Assembly (NCBI GenBank): GCA_947497985.1
Contig: CANMIX010000020.1
Span: forward strand, 1 to 33,263
DNA from: an uncultured Paracoccaceae bacterium
GTDB taxonomy: Bacteria > Pseudomonadota > Alphaproteobacteria > Rhodobacterales > Rhodobacteraceae
Length of the DNA: 33,263 nucleotides
Reading direction: 5' to 3'
The translations under genes were made by a program, and so were the position numbers. The notes below the pieces were generated by a model. The model was not told the DNA's origin. It worked only from the letters and a program-made list of their open reading frames with translations, and did not search any database. Of this stretch, positions 24,396 through 33,243 are shown one piece after another (positions within the stretch are counted from its first letter, which is position 1; every line of letters starts with the position of its first letter).

Positions 24396-25214
24396 ATAAC
24401 AGTCCTGAAACAATTCGAGCTATCAAGAGCTTGGTCTTTCCAGTTTGGCTCTGCGGCGGGCCAAAGTCCTGCTTGCCACCCAAATTCGATATCCCAATTG
24501 TCTCGCAGTGGCTGCATTGGATGTGCTAGAACAGAACTCCCGCATTGAACCGGCCATTGGCGAAATTGCAGCGAAGGGTGGCTTCGTCCCGCGACTTGAT
24601 CCTTGCCGCTAAAATCCTCGCCGCGCCATTACTGAATGGCAGATATCGCTGCCGCCACGCAGCGGCATAAACCGAGCAGGCGCAGCGATTTTCACGCTGC
24701 GAGCGCGCGCAGCATGGATTTAAGACTTCCGCTGTGGGCTCAAACCGGACTTGCGGCGGTGCAGCAGCAGGACCGCAGCGAAATTTGCCGCTCTTGCTCG
24801 TGCTCTATGACCGGTCTCAGCCCAAAGCAGACACGATCTATCGACAGCTTCGGCCCCGCAGCACCCACAGGTCGGGCGGGAAGCGGTCATTCTCTGCGTG
24901 TGCATCCCCATCAACGGATATCGCCGAAGCGGCCATTCAGAAACAAAACAAGAGCGCCTTGTTTCCAATAATTCAACGCAGTGATGGCGCTCATTCAACT
25001 TTTACAACGGCTCCGAGGGCATCGGTTGTAAAGGCTTCTGAAATTTTGGTCTGCTCGGCAAAGGTGAGCAGCTAGCAGCGCATGGCGCAAAAGCTACTGA
25101 TCACCTATGTTGGCCCTGCGTAAGTAGTCGGCTTGTGCCTACATGAAATCAAACATGTTACGGCGGAGGAGCTTAGGTATTTACTATTGTATTGCAAATT
25201 GAGGTGCCAAAGAA
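24396..25214. other. Intergenic region with 90-bp repeat before the defence genes
   Basis: This 819-bp gap lies between the AraC gene and the giant NTPase gene. It holds the 90-bp repeat at 24735-24824, other degenerate repeat-like phrases, and near the right end a small inverted repeat ACATG-N8-CATGT at 25141-25158. The last 60 bp are A/T-rich and probably contain the promoter of the NTPase gene. No gene could be supported here. Confidence 0.5.
24735..24824 (+). repeat. 90-bp intergenic repeat, copy 2
   Basis: It starts TGGGCTCA and ends TCAGCCCA, and is exactly as long as the copy at 16796-16885 but in opposite orientation. The first 35 nt are well conserved between copies; the middle is diverged but keeps the purine/pyrimidine pattern of a partly self-complementary element. 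It lies in the gap before the Avs-like locus. Confidence 0.65.
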
Positions 25215-28200
25215 TTGGAAAGTGCTGGACCATCGCGAGCGGGCGACCAATTTCATTACCTGTGGGCCGCAAGAAAATGTTTGAAGCTCATTGATCCCAT
25301 GGCAGGGCTAAAGGCACTTGTTGTAGAAGGCGTATCAGCCGGCGAACTAGGCTCGGAAGCGGAAAAGCTGGCTAGTCCTCTGCCCGCTGAGGAGAAAATT
25401 GATGTAGCCGAGTACTTTGGTTCTGAGCGTCTAAAAGAAGCGTCGCTTATCGTCTATTCTCAGCTTAAACACTCCACTCGACATGCCTCCACTCCCTACA
25501 CAGCAAGCGGTATAAAGCCCACTTTGAGAGGGTACGCGAAAAGGTTTATAGCAGCTTCAAAATCAATCGGCTATTCAGAAGCTTGTAAGAAGTTCAGATT
25601 TGCCTTCGTATCGAACAGACCCATCAATCACAAAATACTGGGGGCTGTCGCGAAGTGCGTTGAAGATCCCGTAAACTTGACAGTCGCCGACAGAAAAATA
25701 CTCAAAAACCTGTCAGGTCTCCCAAGTTGTGTGGCGACTGACTTCTTTCGCATAGTAACGCTTGAAGGCGACGTAAGCGATATTTGGGATCAGCAGGCCG
25801 AACTGTGTGCCGAAAGCTCGCATTTCCTACCCGATGCGGACCACGACGTTCCTGTTCAACTGAAGGATCTCATCGCTACACGCGCAGCCGAAGATCTCGA
25901 ACAACGAAGATCGATAACCAAGGCTGACATCTTTAAGCGACTGGGGAGCGACGAGAAGCAACTCCTACCGGCACCTAGTTTTGTAAAACTCCCAGACCGA
26001 TTGGTTGAACGGGCCTCTTTTCGAGATGCATTGAATGATCTTTTGGCTACCGACGCATCTAAGTGTGTGGTCCATGCAGGAGGCGGGCTGGGAAAATCAA
26101 CCTTTGCCGCTTTTACCCAGGAGCACACAGGAAGCGATACAAGGGTCGTTTTGTACGATTGTTTTGGAAATGGTGATTACCGAAATCCGCGATTGTCCAG
26201 GCACAAGCCATCTATTGCACTAACGCAAATCTCAAATGAACTTGCCTACTCTGAACTGTGCTACCCTCTTGTTCCGAGCACTAAAGCTTCCAAAGAGCAT
26301 TACTTTCAGGCGTTTCACTATCGCCTGGACCAGGCGATAAGAACCCATCGAAAAAAACACCCTAAAGGTTCAATCTGGGTTTTGATCGATGCCGCAGACA
26401 ACGCGCAAATGGCGGCATTAGAATTCGGAGATGGAAGGTCTTTTGCAGCAGACCTGGTGCCAGAGGTACCACCGGAAGGTGTTAAGTTCGTTTTCCTTTG
26501 TCGAACCGAGCGCCGCGATCTCTTGTCATTGCCGTCGGAAATCAAACAGATAAGTTTGGGTGGGTTTTCCGAAGGTGAGACCGCCGCCCACATTCACAAC
26601 TTCTTCCCTGATGCTACACTAGAAGATGTATCTGAGTTGCATCGGTTATCTTCTGGCGACCCCCGAGTTCAAGCGACAGCCTTATCGGAAAATGGGACGC
26701 TGCAGGAAATACTGAGGCGACTTGGCCCCACCCCCAAATCATCCGACGATATGCTTGCGACTTTGTTGGAAGGGAAAATAGATACTTTATTGGCAACACA
26801 TCCCAGTGTTGCACGCGGCCAGGTCGAAAAAATCTGTGAGTCCTTGTCCACTCTTCGCCCACGTGTCCCAATAGACGTCGTAGCAAAAATGGCAGATGTA
26901 AGTGAAAGCGCCGTTAGAAGCTTTGTTTCTGACCTGGGACGACCGCTCCTTACTGTTGGCGACGCCGTCCAGTTTGTCGACGAGCCAGCTGAAGGCTGGT
27001 TTAGAAAGCGTTTTAAGCCTACTCAACAGGGATTTCAGGCCTATTACTTTCGGCTGAAGCAGTTCGAAAAACACAGCGCGTATGTGTCAACTTGCTTGCC
27101 TCAGCTAGCACTCGAGGCCGATCTCTTTGATGAGTTGGTAACGTTAGGTCTCTCTGCCGAAGATGTATTTGGTTCAAGCGAATTTGAAATAAAGGAAATC
27201 GCCTTAGCAAGGCAGACATTCGCACTGAAGGCATGCCTCCGCCAAAAAAAGTGGTATGAGGCGTCAAAGCTAAGCTTCCTAGCTGCGACCACATTAGCTG
27301 GCAGTGAAAGGCGAGAGGCCTTAATCCGTAAAAACCCAGACATTGCGGGCTTGGCGCTAAACTCTGAACAAATTGAAGAAATAGCCCATAGACGGCTTTC
27401 TGACACGGGCTGGCAAGGTTCGCATAACGTTTACGAAGCTTCGTTGCTTAGCGGCAAACCCGACATGGTGGGGGAAGCACGAAGTCGCTTGCGCATGTCA
27501 TACGAATGGCTTGACACGGCTCTGAATTCGCAACGGGATGAGGACCATTTTGAAAGGGTTTCGGTTTCGGATATCGCCGAGATCGCTTGGACACATCTCA
27601 ACATTTCCGGAGTTAGAAAGTGTTTTCAAAGGCTTTCGTGTTGGACGCCGCGCGAAGTTGTATTCAAGGCGTCGCGGCTAGTTACCGCAAGATTGCTTGA
27701 GCACGGTAGGTTCGAGGAACTGAATGAACTATGCCGACAAGCGGTCAATGACTTCTGTGTCGCAATGGCTCTGTTGGTTGAAGCGCACAAATTCGGCGTC
27801 GCTCCTCCTTCCGGATTGGCAGCATCGTTTTCAAAGCTTCTCGCCTCGAAGCGTTTAAATTTCAAAGAGTACGGAAAGGGCCGTTATGATGAGCGCGTTG
27901 TTGATTCAGTCAGCCGGGTTGCCGAACTCGCTGTTTTGGATGGCTCGCTTACACCTCAAGAAGGTGCCGCCTTCTTAGAACGCCATCTACCGAAGAAAAA
28001 CAACTACAGCATCAGTGAAGATCATGGTGTAGCGCGTGATCGCTTGCTCAGAGCACACGTTCTCAAGGCGACACTACTCGGCACCGAGATAGAAATGCAT
28101 GAACTCGCCGAGGATGGTGTCGCCAAAGAGCTTCAGGATCCCAAGGCGAGCCATCTTTCGCGAGAAGCAAGGATTTTTAGGCATCGTGTTGGCACGTTGC

Positions 28201-31200
28201 TGCCTTGGCACGTCTTACGAACTAAAATCGTCCATGGTGAAATCAAAGAAGGTCAGTTTGAAGAGCAACTTCGCAAAGCAGTGGAACAATCCGAAAAGTC
28301 TGAGAGGTCGGAGTATAGCGAGCACGTTTCTCACACGAAATCAGAAATAGCTCATTTGAGGTTTGAAATTGACCTGATAGCTAGGAAAAAATTCGGCAGT
28401 TGCCATGACGTTTTCTGGTCCTGGCTATCAGCAGATTTTAGCGGCATTCGACCAAGTGTACTTTCGAGTGTAGTCAGGGTCGCTTCCCAAAACAAAGAAC
28501 ACGTGCCTTACTTAGGTGATTTGCTCCATCACGCGTTGGAGTACTCAAAGCGAGCGAATGAACAGGCGGAAACCATAGTCGAGGAATTGGTTGAGCTATC
28601 TCGGTCTGCTCTCGCCTACTCTAGTGATGAGGCTATCGCAATTTACGATCTTGCCTTGGAGACAGCTGACCTCCTCGGCGAAGAAAATGTCTCACGGTGG
28701 CAATGCATTTCGTTGATAGGTGATGCTTCCAAAGATGTAGATGCACATGATCCACAGCTTGCCTACAAGTTCGGTAGAGCCGCTGAGCTAACTTGGTTTC
28801 ATGTTGCGCGTGATAAGTACTTTCCCTGGGAACATTCGATTAAGGCGCTCGTAGGCATCAGTCCTGCGGCCTCCTTCTCTGTTTTTGCCAGATGGGCAGA
28901 TAGAAAGTTCGGTCACCGCACAAGAATAATGGGAACTGCAGTCAACGAAGCCATGAAACTCGGTCTGCTTTCTGCGGATGAGGCTCTTGTTTTTCAATCG
29001 ATGCAGGTCGAGATGTCGATTGAGCAAGTCGTCAAGGGTTATTCACAAGACACGACTTCGGACTTTGAGAAGTCTCTGAAATACTTGATAAAATACACTG
29101 ATATGTTGGGGGGATCTCGCCAGTCCTTTGAAACACTTCTGGAATTCTCTAAAGAAAAAAGAGTTTCGAAGGCGCTTCAACAGTCGTTGAACAGGAGGTT
29201 GGAAGAAAGTAGGGCGGCTCATATCGACAATAACAATAGCTCTCTTTCAAATAATTCTGCATCTGCGGATGCCCATGTTTGGGAGTATCATTGCCATGAT
29301 CTCACGTTCTGTAGCAGTTCCGAAATTAAGACACTGCAAGATCGAATCAAGCAATCTGCACTAGTGAGTTATGGAGACGGTTGGTTTGAACAGTGTTTGA
29401 GAAGGATCAAGCCTGGCCGCGAAGTTCAATTCATCAACGCCGTCATGCGCCTCGATGACGTAGGAATATATTCTAGGTCTCGTTGGTTGGAGAGCTTTCT
29501 AAACAAATGGCCGAACTCGCTCGCCGTAAGCCGTGTTCTCAAGAAAATGGCGTTGCGAGTAGCGGCTGAGAACTGTTCCGAGGTATCGAGGCCAATATAT
29601 TGGGTCGAAGATGCGCCAAGTACAAGACTGACCAGGGTTGGCGGATGTGCTGAGAAAGAGTTTTTTAGTATCGCGTTAGAGGCCCGTTCGGAAACCGTTG
29701 AGGAAGAGAGTTCGGAACAGTTGTTTTCCGTTGCAGGCTCCCTTTCGGCAGTTCTGTCCGCAGAAGAAGCACGAAGCGTCTTAAACTTCGTCTTGGATTT
29801 AGTTTCAGAGAATATTCCGGAGGAAATAGGAGATGGGGATTGGCGAGATGAATTTCTTGTTTCGGAGAGCCAACAACTATCAATAGCCGGATACCTTTGG
29901 CAGACCCTTTGTGATGCGCAACCCCGTGACCGATGGTTTGCATCACATGCGGTTCGAGGACTGCTGGAGCTTGGGTGCCACGATGTTCTGAAGGAACTAG
30001 TCGGTTTGGATGACGGAATGCCAGCGGATCAAGCCTTCTTTCACCCTAGCTTCGTTCCTTATCACCTATTTGGGAGGCTACACCTCGCTATTGGCCTGTC
30101 GAGAGGCGTGTTAGCCCTAGGTAGCGCTCCAGAGTTCGTGACGACCTATCTAAAAAGGATCACTTTCGAAGCTGAGCCACACGTATTAATTCGTAAAATC
30201 GCTTCAAAGGCTCTCGCGAAGATATGTGAAGCCGAAGATAGAGATGACATGGTAGCTCTATCCGATGTCAATGTACCTGAGAAACCGCTAGAAATAGCTC
30301 TGAGCTACAAGAGAAAGAGGACGTCTCGTGGTCGAGCCAAGGACCGTAGTTTCGAAGAAAAGCGCTTTTTATTCGACTATGAAATGCGCAAAGACATCGA
30401 GCGGCTAGGTGACGTTTTTGCTCTCACGGAAAGTGAGACCGAGATAGCGATCGAGCAAACGATTCAATCCATTTGGGGGGCGAAGTTCACTGGCCGGTAC
30501 GATCAAGACGAACGTGGCAAAGCGGATCTGTACAGGGACCAAAGGTCAAGTAGAGACAGACGCAAAGGTGAAGCCCTTGATACGCTTAGCGAATATCTTG
30601 GCTTCAATGGAATGATGATTACTGCTGGGCGGCTTCTCAGCATTGGCATCGTCGGACAGGAACCAAATGCAAGCAAGAATGAGTTTGATGACTGGATGGA
30701 GTACCGCGGCTTGGGCCGAAAGAATGGTTTCTGGAAATCTGACGTCAGAACTCGCCAACCTGTACTTACTTCGTACAAAGAACTCCAAAAAATCGATAAG
30801 AAGCATTGGAAGTGGTCAATTTCATCCCAAGATCTTACTGGCGCTCTGATTGCTGATCCCGGGAAAATAGTCTTGTGGGGCAGTTGGAACCAAGCCGTCG
30901 ATGGCAGGATGCAGAGAACCAGAGTGCATTCAGCACTAGTTAGGTCTGAGCTCGCCTCATCTCTTGCGAGCAGTTTACAGCTCCAATCAGAATTGAGTGG
31001 TTTCAGTATTCCGACGCACTTGCGCGAAAGGTATTTCAAGCGTTCTTCGACCTATAAGCTTGAGGAGTTAGCAGATTGGTCTGGGGCGATAGAGGGCATC
31101 GACGATGAGGACCCCTGGGCAGCAGATCTAGGTTCCGACCTGCCCGAACTGGATCAAAATTTTTGCTTGGGTCTGGGCTTGGAGTTTTGCGAAGAGACCC

Positions 31201-31502
31201 AATCTTGGAATGCGGACGCTGCCGGAGACGGCAGGTTCTCTGTACGTCGTGAGGTATGGATAGCCCCCCAAGAATATGATCGCGAGGGAGATAGTGGTCA
31301 AAGAATAGTTGCAAGTAACTCTGTGCTTGACCGCGTGGTTTCAGATCGCCAGCGAAGTGTTGTTTTTGAGGTAAGCATCAAGCGAGAATTTCCTACTAGA
31401 ACGAGTTCGTACAAAGATGAAAAAGAAAACGAGATTTATTATCCAGATCCGTATGTGAGGTACTATATCTATGATGCAGCTGGAAAAATTAGAGCGCTCT
31501 GA
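25215..31502 (+). CDS. avs3a: Giant STAND NTPase with Cap4-type nuclease domain (Avs3a-like anti-phage protein)
   Basis: This is a 2,095-residue protein. Residues 1-230 match the Cap4/DUF4297 nuclease pattern: GDQFHYLWAARKCL, Glu38, Asp63 in KIDVAEYF and the QxK at 83-85 (YSQLKHS). A STAND/NACHT-type NTPase follows, with Walker A GGGLGKST (289-296), Walker B IWVLIDAAD (Asp392) and an arginine-bearing segment VFLCRTERRD. A winged-helix-like part lies at about 547-600 (VPIDVVAKMADVSESAVRSF). The remaining 1,450 residues are helical-repeat sensor, with an Asn/Ser-rich linker near 1338-1355. In known Avs3 proteins this sensor binds phage large terminase and the nuclease then cuts DNA. The start is a TTG with GAGG 10 nt upstream; a stop lies just before it in frame. 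Base use is A/T-richer than flanking genes, suggesting transfer. Type III assignment rests on domain order plus the partner gene. Confidence 0.82.
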   Translation: MESAGPSRAGDQFHYLWAARKCLKLIDPMAGLKALVVEGVSAGELGSEAEKLASPLPAEEKIDVAEYFGSERLKEASLIVYSQLKHSTRHASTPYTASGIKPTLRGYAKRFIAASKSIGYSEACKKFRFAFVSNRPINHKILGAVAKCVEDPVNLTVADRKILKNLSGLPSCVATDFFRIVTLEGDVSDIWDQQAELCAESSHFLPDADHDVPVQLKDLIATRAAEDLEQRRSITKADIFKRLGSDEKQLLPAPSFVKLPDRLVERASFRDALNDLLATDASKCVVHAGGGLGKSTFAAFTQEHTGSDTRVVLYDCFGNGDYRNPRLSRHKPSIALTQISNELAYSELCYPLVPSTKASKEHYFQAFHYRLDQAIRTHRKKHPKGSIWVLIDAADNAQMAALEFGDGRSFAADLVPEVPPEGVKFVFLCRTERRDLLSLPSEIKQISLGGFSEGETAAHIHNFFPDATLEDVSELHRLSSGDPRVQATALSENGTLQEILRRLGPTPKSSDDMLATLLEGKIDTLLATHPSVARGQVEKICESLSTLRPRVPIDVVAKMADVSESAVRSFVSDLGRPLLTVGDAVQFVDEPAEGWFRKRFKPTQQGFQAYYFRLKQFEKHSAYVSTCLPQLALEADLFDELVTLGLSAEDVFGSSEFEIKEIALARQTFALKACLRQKKWYEASKLSFLAATTLAGSERREALIRKNPDIAGLALNSEQIEEIAHRRLSDTGWQGSHNVYEASLLSGKPDMVGEARSRLRMSYEWLDTALNSQRDEDHFERVSVSDIAEIAWTHLNISGVRKCFQRLSCWTPREVVFKASRLVTARLLEHGRFEELNELCRQAVNDFCVAMALLVEAHKFGVAPPSGLAASFSKLLASKRLNFKEYGKGRYDERVVDSVSRVAELAVLDGSLTPQEGAAFLERHLPKKNNYSISEDHGVARDRLLRAHVLKATLLGTEIEMHELAEDGVAKELQDPKASHLSREARIFRHRVGTLLPWHVLRTKIVHGEIKEGQFEEQLRKAVEQSEKSERSEYSEHVSHTKSEIAHLRFEIDLIARKKFGSCHDVFWSWLSADFSGIRPSVLSSVVRVASQNKEHVPYLGDLLHHALEYSKRANEQAETIVEELVELSRSALAYSSDEAIAIYDLALETADLLGEENVSRWQCISLIGDASKDVDAHDPQLAYKFGRAAELTWFHVARDKYFPWEHSIKALVGISPAASFSVFARWADRKFGHRTRIMGTAVNEAMKLGLLSADEALVFQSMQVEMSIEQVVKGYSQDTTSDFEKSLKYLIKYTDMLGGSRQSFETLLEFSKEKRVSKALQQSLNRRLEESRAAHIDNNNSSLSNNSASADAHVWEYHCHDLTFCSSSEIKTLQDRIKQSALVSYGDGWFEQCLRRIKPGREVQFINAVMRLDDVGIYSRSRWLESFLNKWPNSLAVSRVLKKMALRVAAENCSEVSRPIYWVEDAPSTRLTRVGGCAEKEFFSIALEARSETVEEESSEQLFSVAGSLSAVLSAEEARSVLNFVLDLVSENIPEEIGDGDWRDEFLVSESQQLSIAGYLWQTLCDAQPRDRWFASHAVRGLLELGCHDVLKELVGLDDGMPADQAFFHPSFVPYHLFGRLHLAIGLSRGVLALGSAPEFVTTYLKRITFEAEPHVLIRKIASKALAKICEAEDRDDMVALSDVNVPEKPLEIALSYKRKRTSRGRAKDRSFEEKRFLFDYEMRKDIERLGDVFALTESETEIAIEQTIQSIWGAKFTGRYDQDERGKADLYRDQRSSRDRRKGEALDTLSEYLGFNGMMITAGRLLSIGIVGQEPNASKNEFDDWMEYRGLGRKNGFWKSDVRTRQPVLTSYKELQKIDKKHWKWSISSQDLTGALIADPGKIVLWGSWNQAVDGRMQRTRVHSALVRSELASSLASSLQLQSELSGFSIPTHLRERYFKRSSTYKLEELADWSGAIEGIDDEDPWAADLGSDLPELDQNFCLGLGLEFCEETQSWNADAAGDGRFSVRREVWIAPQEYDREGDSGQRIVASNSVLDRVVSDRQRSVVFEVSIKREFPTRTSSYKDEKENEIYYPDPYVRYYIYDAAGKIRAL

Positions 31503-32154
31503 TGCGATCCTACAGCTTGGAAGGAGGATAGCTTCCCAACTGACAAGTCAGCGCGATGAAGACATCACATGTGCGTGGATGGGACACCACATCGCCGAGC
31601 TGATTGCGGCCGCAGACGACGACCCATCAGACAAAAAGTTGAGGGACGACTGCGTTCGAACAATACTGGAAATATGGTCTTACAAGTCCTCTCTACCCGA
31701 TGGCGCTCGACCATTTGAAGAAATGGAGCCTGTGTTTCGCACGCTTGCAGCTCTTGACCCAGAATCCACAAGTAGATTTTTTTCCCACCGTTTTGATCTG
31801 GATAGTCACTCTGATCAGAACGGTGAGAACACTTGGATTGCGCTTTCGCGATGTATCGATAGTGCGGCACGGGTCGTAATTCAGTGTTGCCTTGAGCAAG
31901 CAGCGTCTGAGCTTGCCGGTAATTCCGATGAATGGGCTAAAATCGCCAAAGAGGCTGAGATAGATTTGGGAATCTTGGAACCTATCCTACTACTCACGCA
32001 TGGTGATGAAAAAGGAAACGCGAAAGCGCATCGAGAAAGAAGAAAGGAACGAATTAAGTCAAGAATGGAACAACTCGACGTACTTCTCAAAGCATCTGCT
32101 CCTCTCAAAGAAGAGCTGCGAAGGTCTCTGAAAGAACTCGAAAATGGGGCGTAG
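31471..32154 (+). CDS. avs3b: Avs3b-like helical partner protein
   Basis: This 227-residue, all-helical protein overlaps the giant NTPase gene by 32 nt, with its own GAGG 10 nt before the ATG at 31471 (a second ATG follows directly). The pattern WMGHHIAELIAAA, then ILEIWSYKSSLPDGARPFEEMEPVFRTLAALDP, is one I associate with the small second protein of AVAST type III loci (Avs3b), whose molecular role is not known to me. The C-terminus is strongly charged (HRERRKERIKSRMEQLDVLL) and probably a coiled coil. No catalytic motif is visible. The overlap implies coupled translation in fixed ratio with the NTPase. Confidence 0.75.
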   Translation: MMQLEKLERSDAILQLGRRIASQLTSQRDEDITCAWMGHHIAELIAAADDDPSDKKLRDDCVRTILEIWSYKSSLPDGARPFEEMEPVFRTLAALDPESTSRFFSHRFDLDSHSDQNGENTWIALSRCIDSAARVVIQCCLEQAASELAGNSDEWAKIAKEAEIDLGILEPILLLTHGDEKGNAKAHRERRKERIKSRMEQLDVLLKASAPLKEELRRSLKELENGA

Positions 32155-32552
32155 AAAAGAATACAGAACTGATATTAAGATTGATTTGACGAATGTCTCC
32201 TTCGACGGATCGCACCGCAGCATCTTGCCGGGAAGCCGAAGGTCAGGTTAGGGCCGCTAGCCGCATAGATTTGCAGAAAACTGCAAAGCTCGCTATCTGC
32301 GCTTTGCTGACTTTGGCATCCAGCGCAGCAAACGAGTTCAGCTCTGATAGGGTTTGAATGGCCGCTTTGGCCATGGCGAAGCTCTGGGTTCGCACCCGCC
32401 GCGAACTTCTGCTTCCCGCCCTTCATGTCTGTGAATTTGACGGGTCATTTCCATCTTTCATTCAGGAGCGCTAAGCAACATATTCGACCAGATGTAAGCC
32501 TATCTGGTTCATTGGGGGCGAGCTACAGTGCTAAGAACCCCAACTGGACGAC
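32155..32552. other. Intergenic region after the Avs pair
   Basis: This is a 398-bp gap. Around 32280-32350 it contains phrases like CTATCTGCGCTTTGCTGACTTTGG that recall the group's degraded intergenic repeats. I see no gene and no convincing T-tract terminator for the Avs operon. Confidence 0.45.
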
Positions 32553-32990
32553 ATGCCCCCCATGCACGATGACAGGAAGAAAATCATTATTGAACGAAGC
32601 CAAACGCCGGTCTCTCCGGCACCGCTGCTTCGCGTCTTTCGCCCGAGGTTCCGCCACCGTACTCTGTCATTGATAGCTGAGGCATTTGGTATGACTTCAA
32701 CAGATGAATTGCCCTTATATTTTCGTAGTGAAATGGTTTTCCCAGCAAAGATTGGGCTGGCAAAAGACCTGGAATCTAGATTTTCTACCGCAGCCAATAA
32801 GAAAATGCGCATACAGCGTAGTCGTGCCCTTGGGCGTTACTTCAATTCGTTTCAATATCACCAAGCTATACTGCAATGCGGAAACCGCATGGACCTTGAC
32901 CTGATCGTGTCTGGCCCAGTTTCGTCAGATGAGCGCGCCCACTCTTGGCGAACGCTATTCGATCTAAAACAGCGCAAAGAAGGGCAGTGA
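32553..32990 (+). CDS. ProQ/FinO-domain RNA-binding protein
   Basis: This 145-residue protein has a ProQ/FinO core at about residues 52-140: ELPLYFRSEMVFPAKIGLAKDLESRF, then RALGRYFNSFQYHQAILQCGNRMDLDL and SGPVSSDERAHSW. These match the family's F-P-x-K-I-G, L-x-x-Y-x-x-S-x-x-Y and R-x-D-L steps. FinO-type proteins bind small RNAs and their mRNA partners, and are common on plasmids and mobile DNA. There is no long C-terminal extension. The start at 32553 has GGA upstream; ATG 32562 is an alternative. It lies between the Avs-like pair and an IS3 element. Confidence 0.75.
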   Translation: MPPMHDDRKKIIIERSQTPVSPAPLLRVFRPRFRHRTLSLIAEAFGMTSTDELPLYFRSEMVFPAKIGLAKDLESRFSTAANKKMRIQRSRALGRYFNSFQYHQAILQCGNRMDLDLIVSGPVSSDERAHSWRTLFDLKQRKEGQ

Positions 32991-32999
32991 GCTAGAAAG

Positions 33000-33195
33000 T
33001 CATCCTGTTTCTGAAAAGTACCATCTTGAAAATCTGTAGGTTCTTATGACTGGAAACGACAAAAGTAAAATGCTGAGCACAAAGCAAGTGACGAACAGCC
33101 AATCCCAGTAGGCCGAAGTGCTAAATGAATGAATTATTCCTCTGGGTAAATACAGGTATGCGTTCGCCAAAACCGTAGTTGCAGCACTGGCCTTC
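33000..33195 (-). pseudogene. 3' fragment of a small membrane-protein gene cut by an IS element
   Basis: Reading leftward from the IS boundary, an open frame of about 60 codons encodes a hydrophobic C-terminus (DWLFVTCFVLSILLLSFPVIRTYRFSRW) and stops at 33000. The frame continues to the right only through the IS end, where the residues are clearly those of the inverted repeat (SGGPLQWG). I infer a gene whose 5' part was removed or displaced by the insertion. It could also be a chance frame. Confidence 0.4.
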
Positions 33196-33210
33196 CCCCA
33201 CTGAAGTGGT

Positions 33211-33237
33211 CCTCCGCTATGTTTAGTAAAACGGAGG
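33211..33237 (+). promoter_or_regulatory. Hairpin sequestering the OrfA ribosome binding site
   Basis: CCTCCG at 33211-33216 is perfectly complementary to CGGAGG at 33232-33237, which is the Shine-Dalgarno sequence of the IS OrfA gene. Transcripts entering from outside the element would carry both arms and hide the site, a known way for IS elements to limit transposase production. Confidence 0.6.
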
Positions 33238-33243
33238 AAACAC

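Noticed and set aside
24636-25075. Overlapping frames of about 110 codons before the NTPase gene
   Set aside because: They translate the 90-bp repeat and mirror frames seen in the other copy; composition is not protein-like.
25141-25158. ACATG-N8-CATGT inverted repeat as an operator of the Avs-like operon
   Set aside because: It is too short to distinguish from chance and no regulator gene is adjacent; mentioned only within the gap.
30503-31039. Leftward 178-codon frame
   Set aside because: It is antisense to the continuous giant NTPase gene and has no family features.
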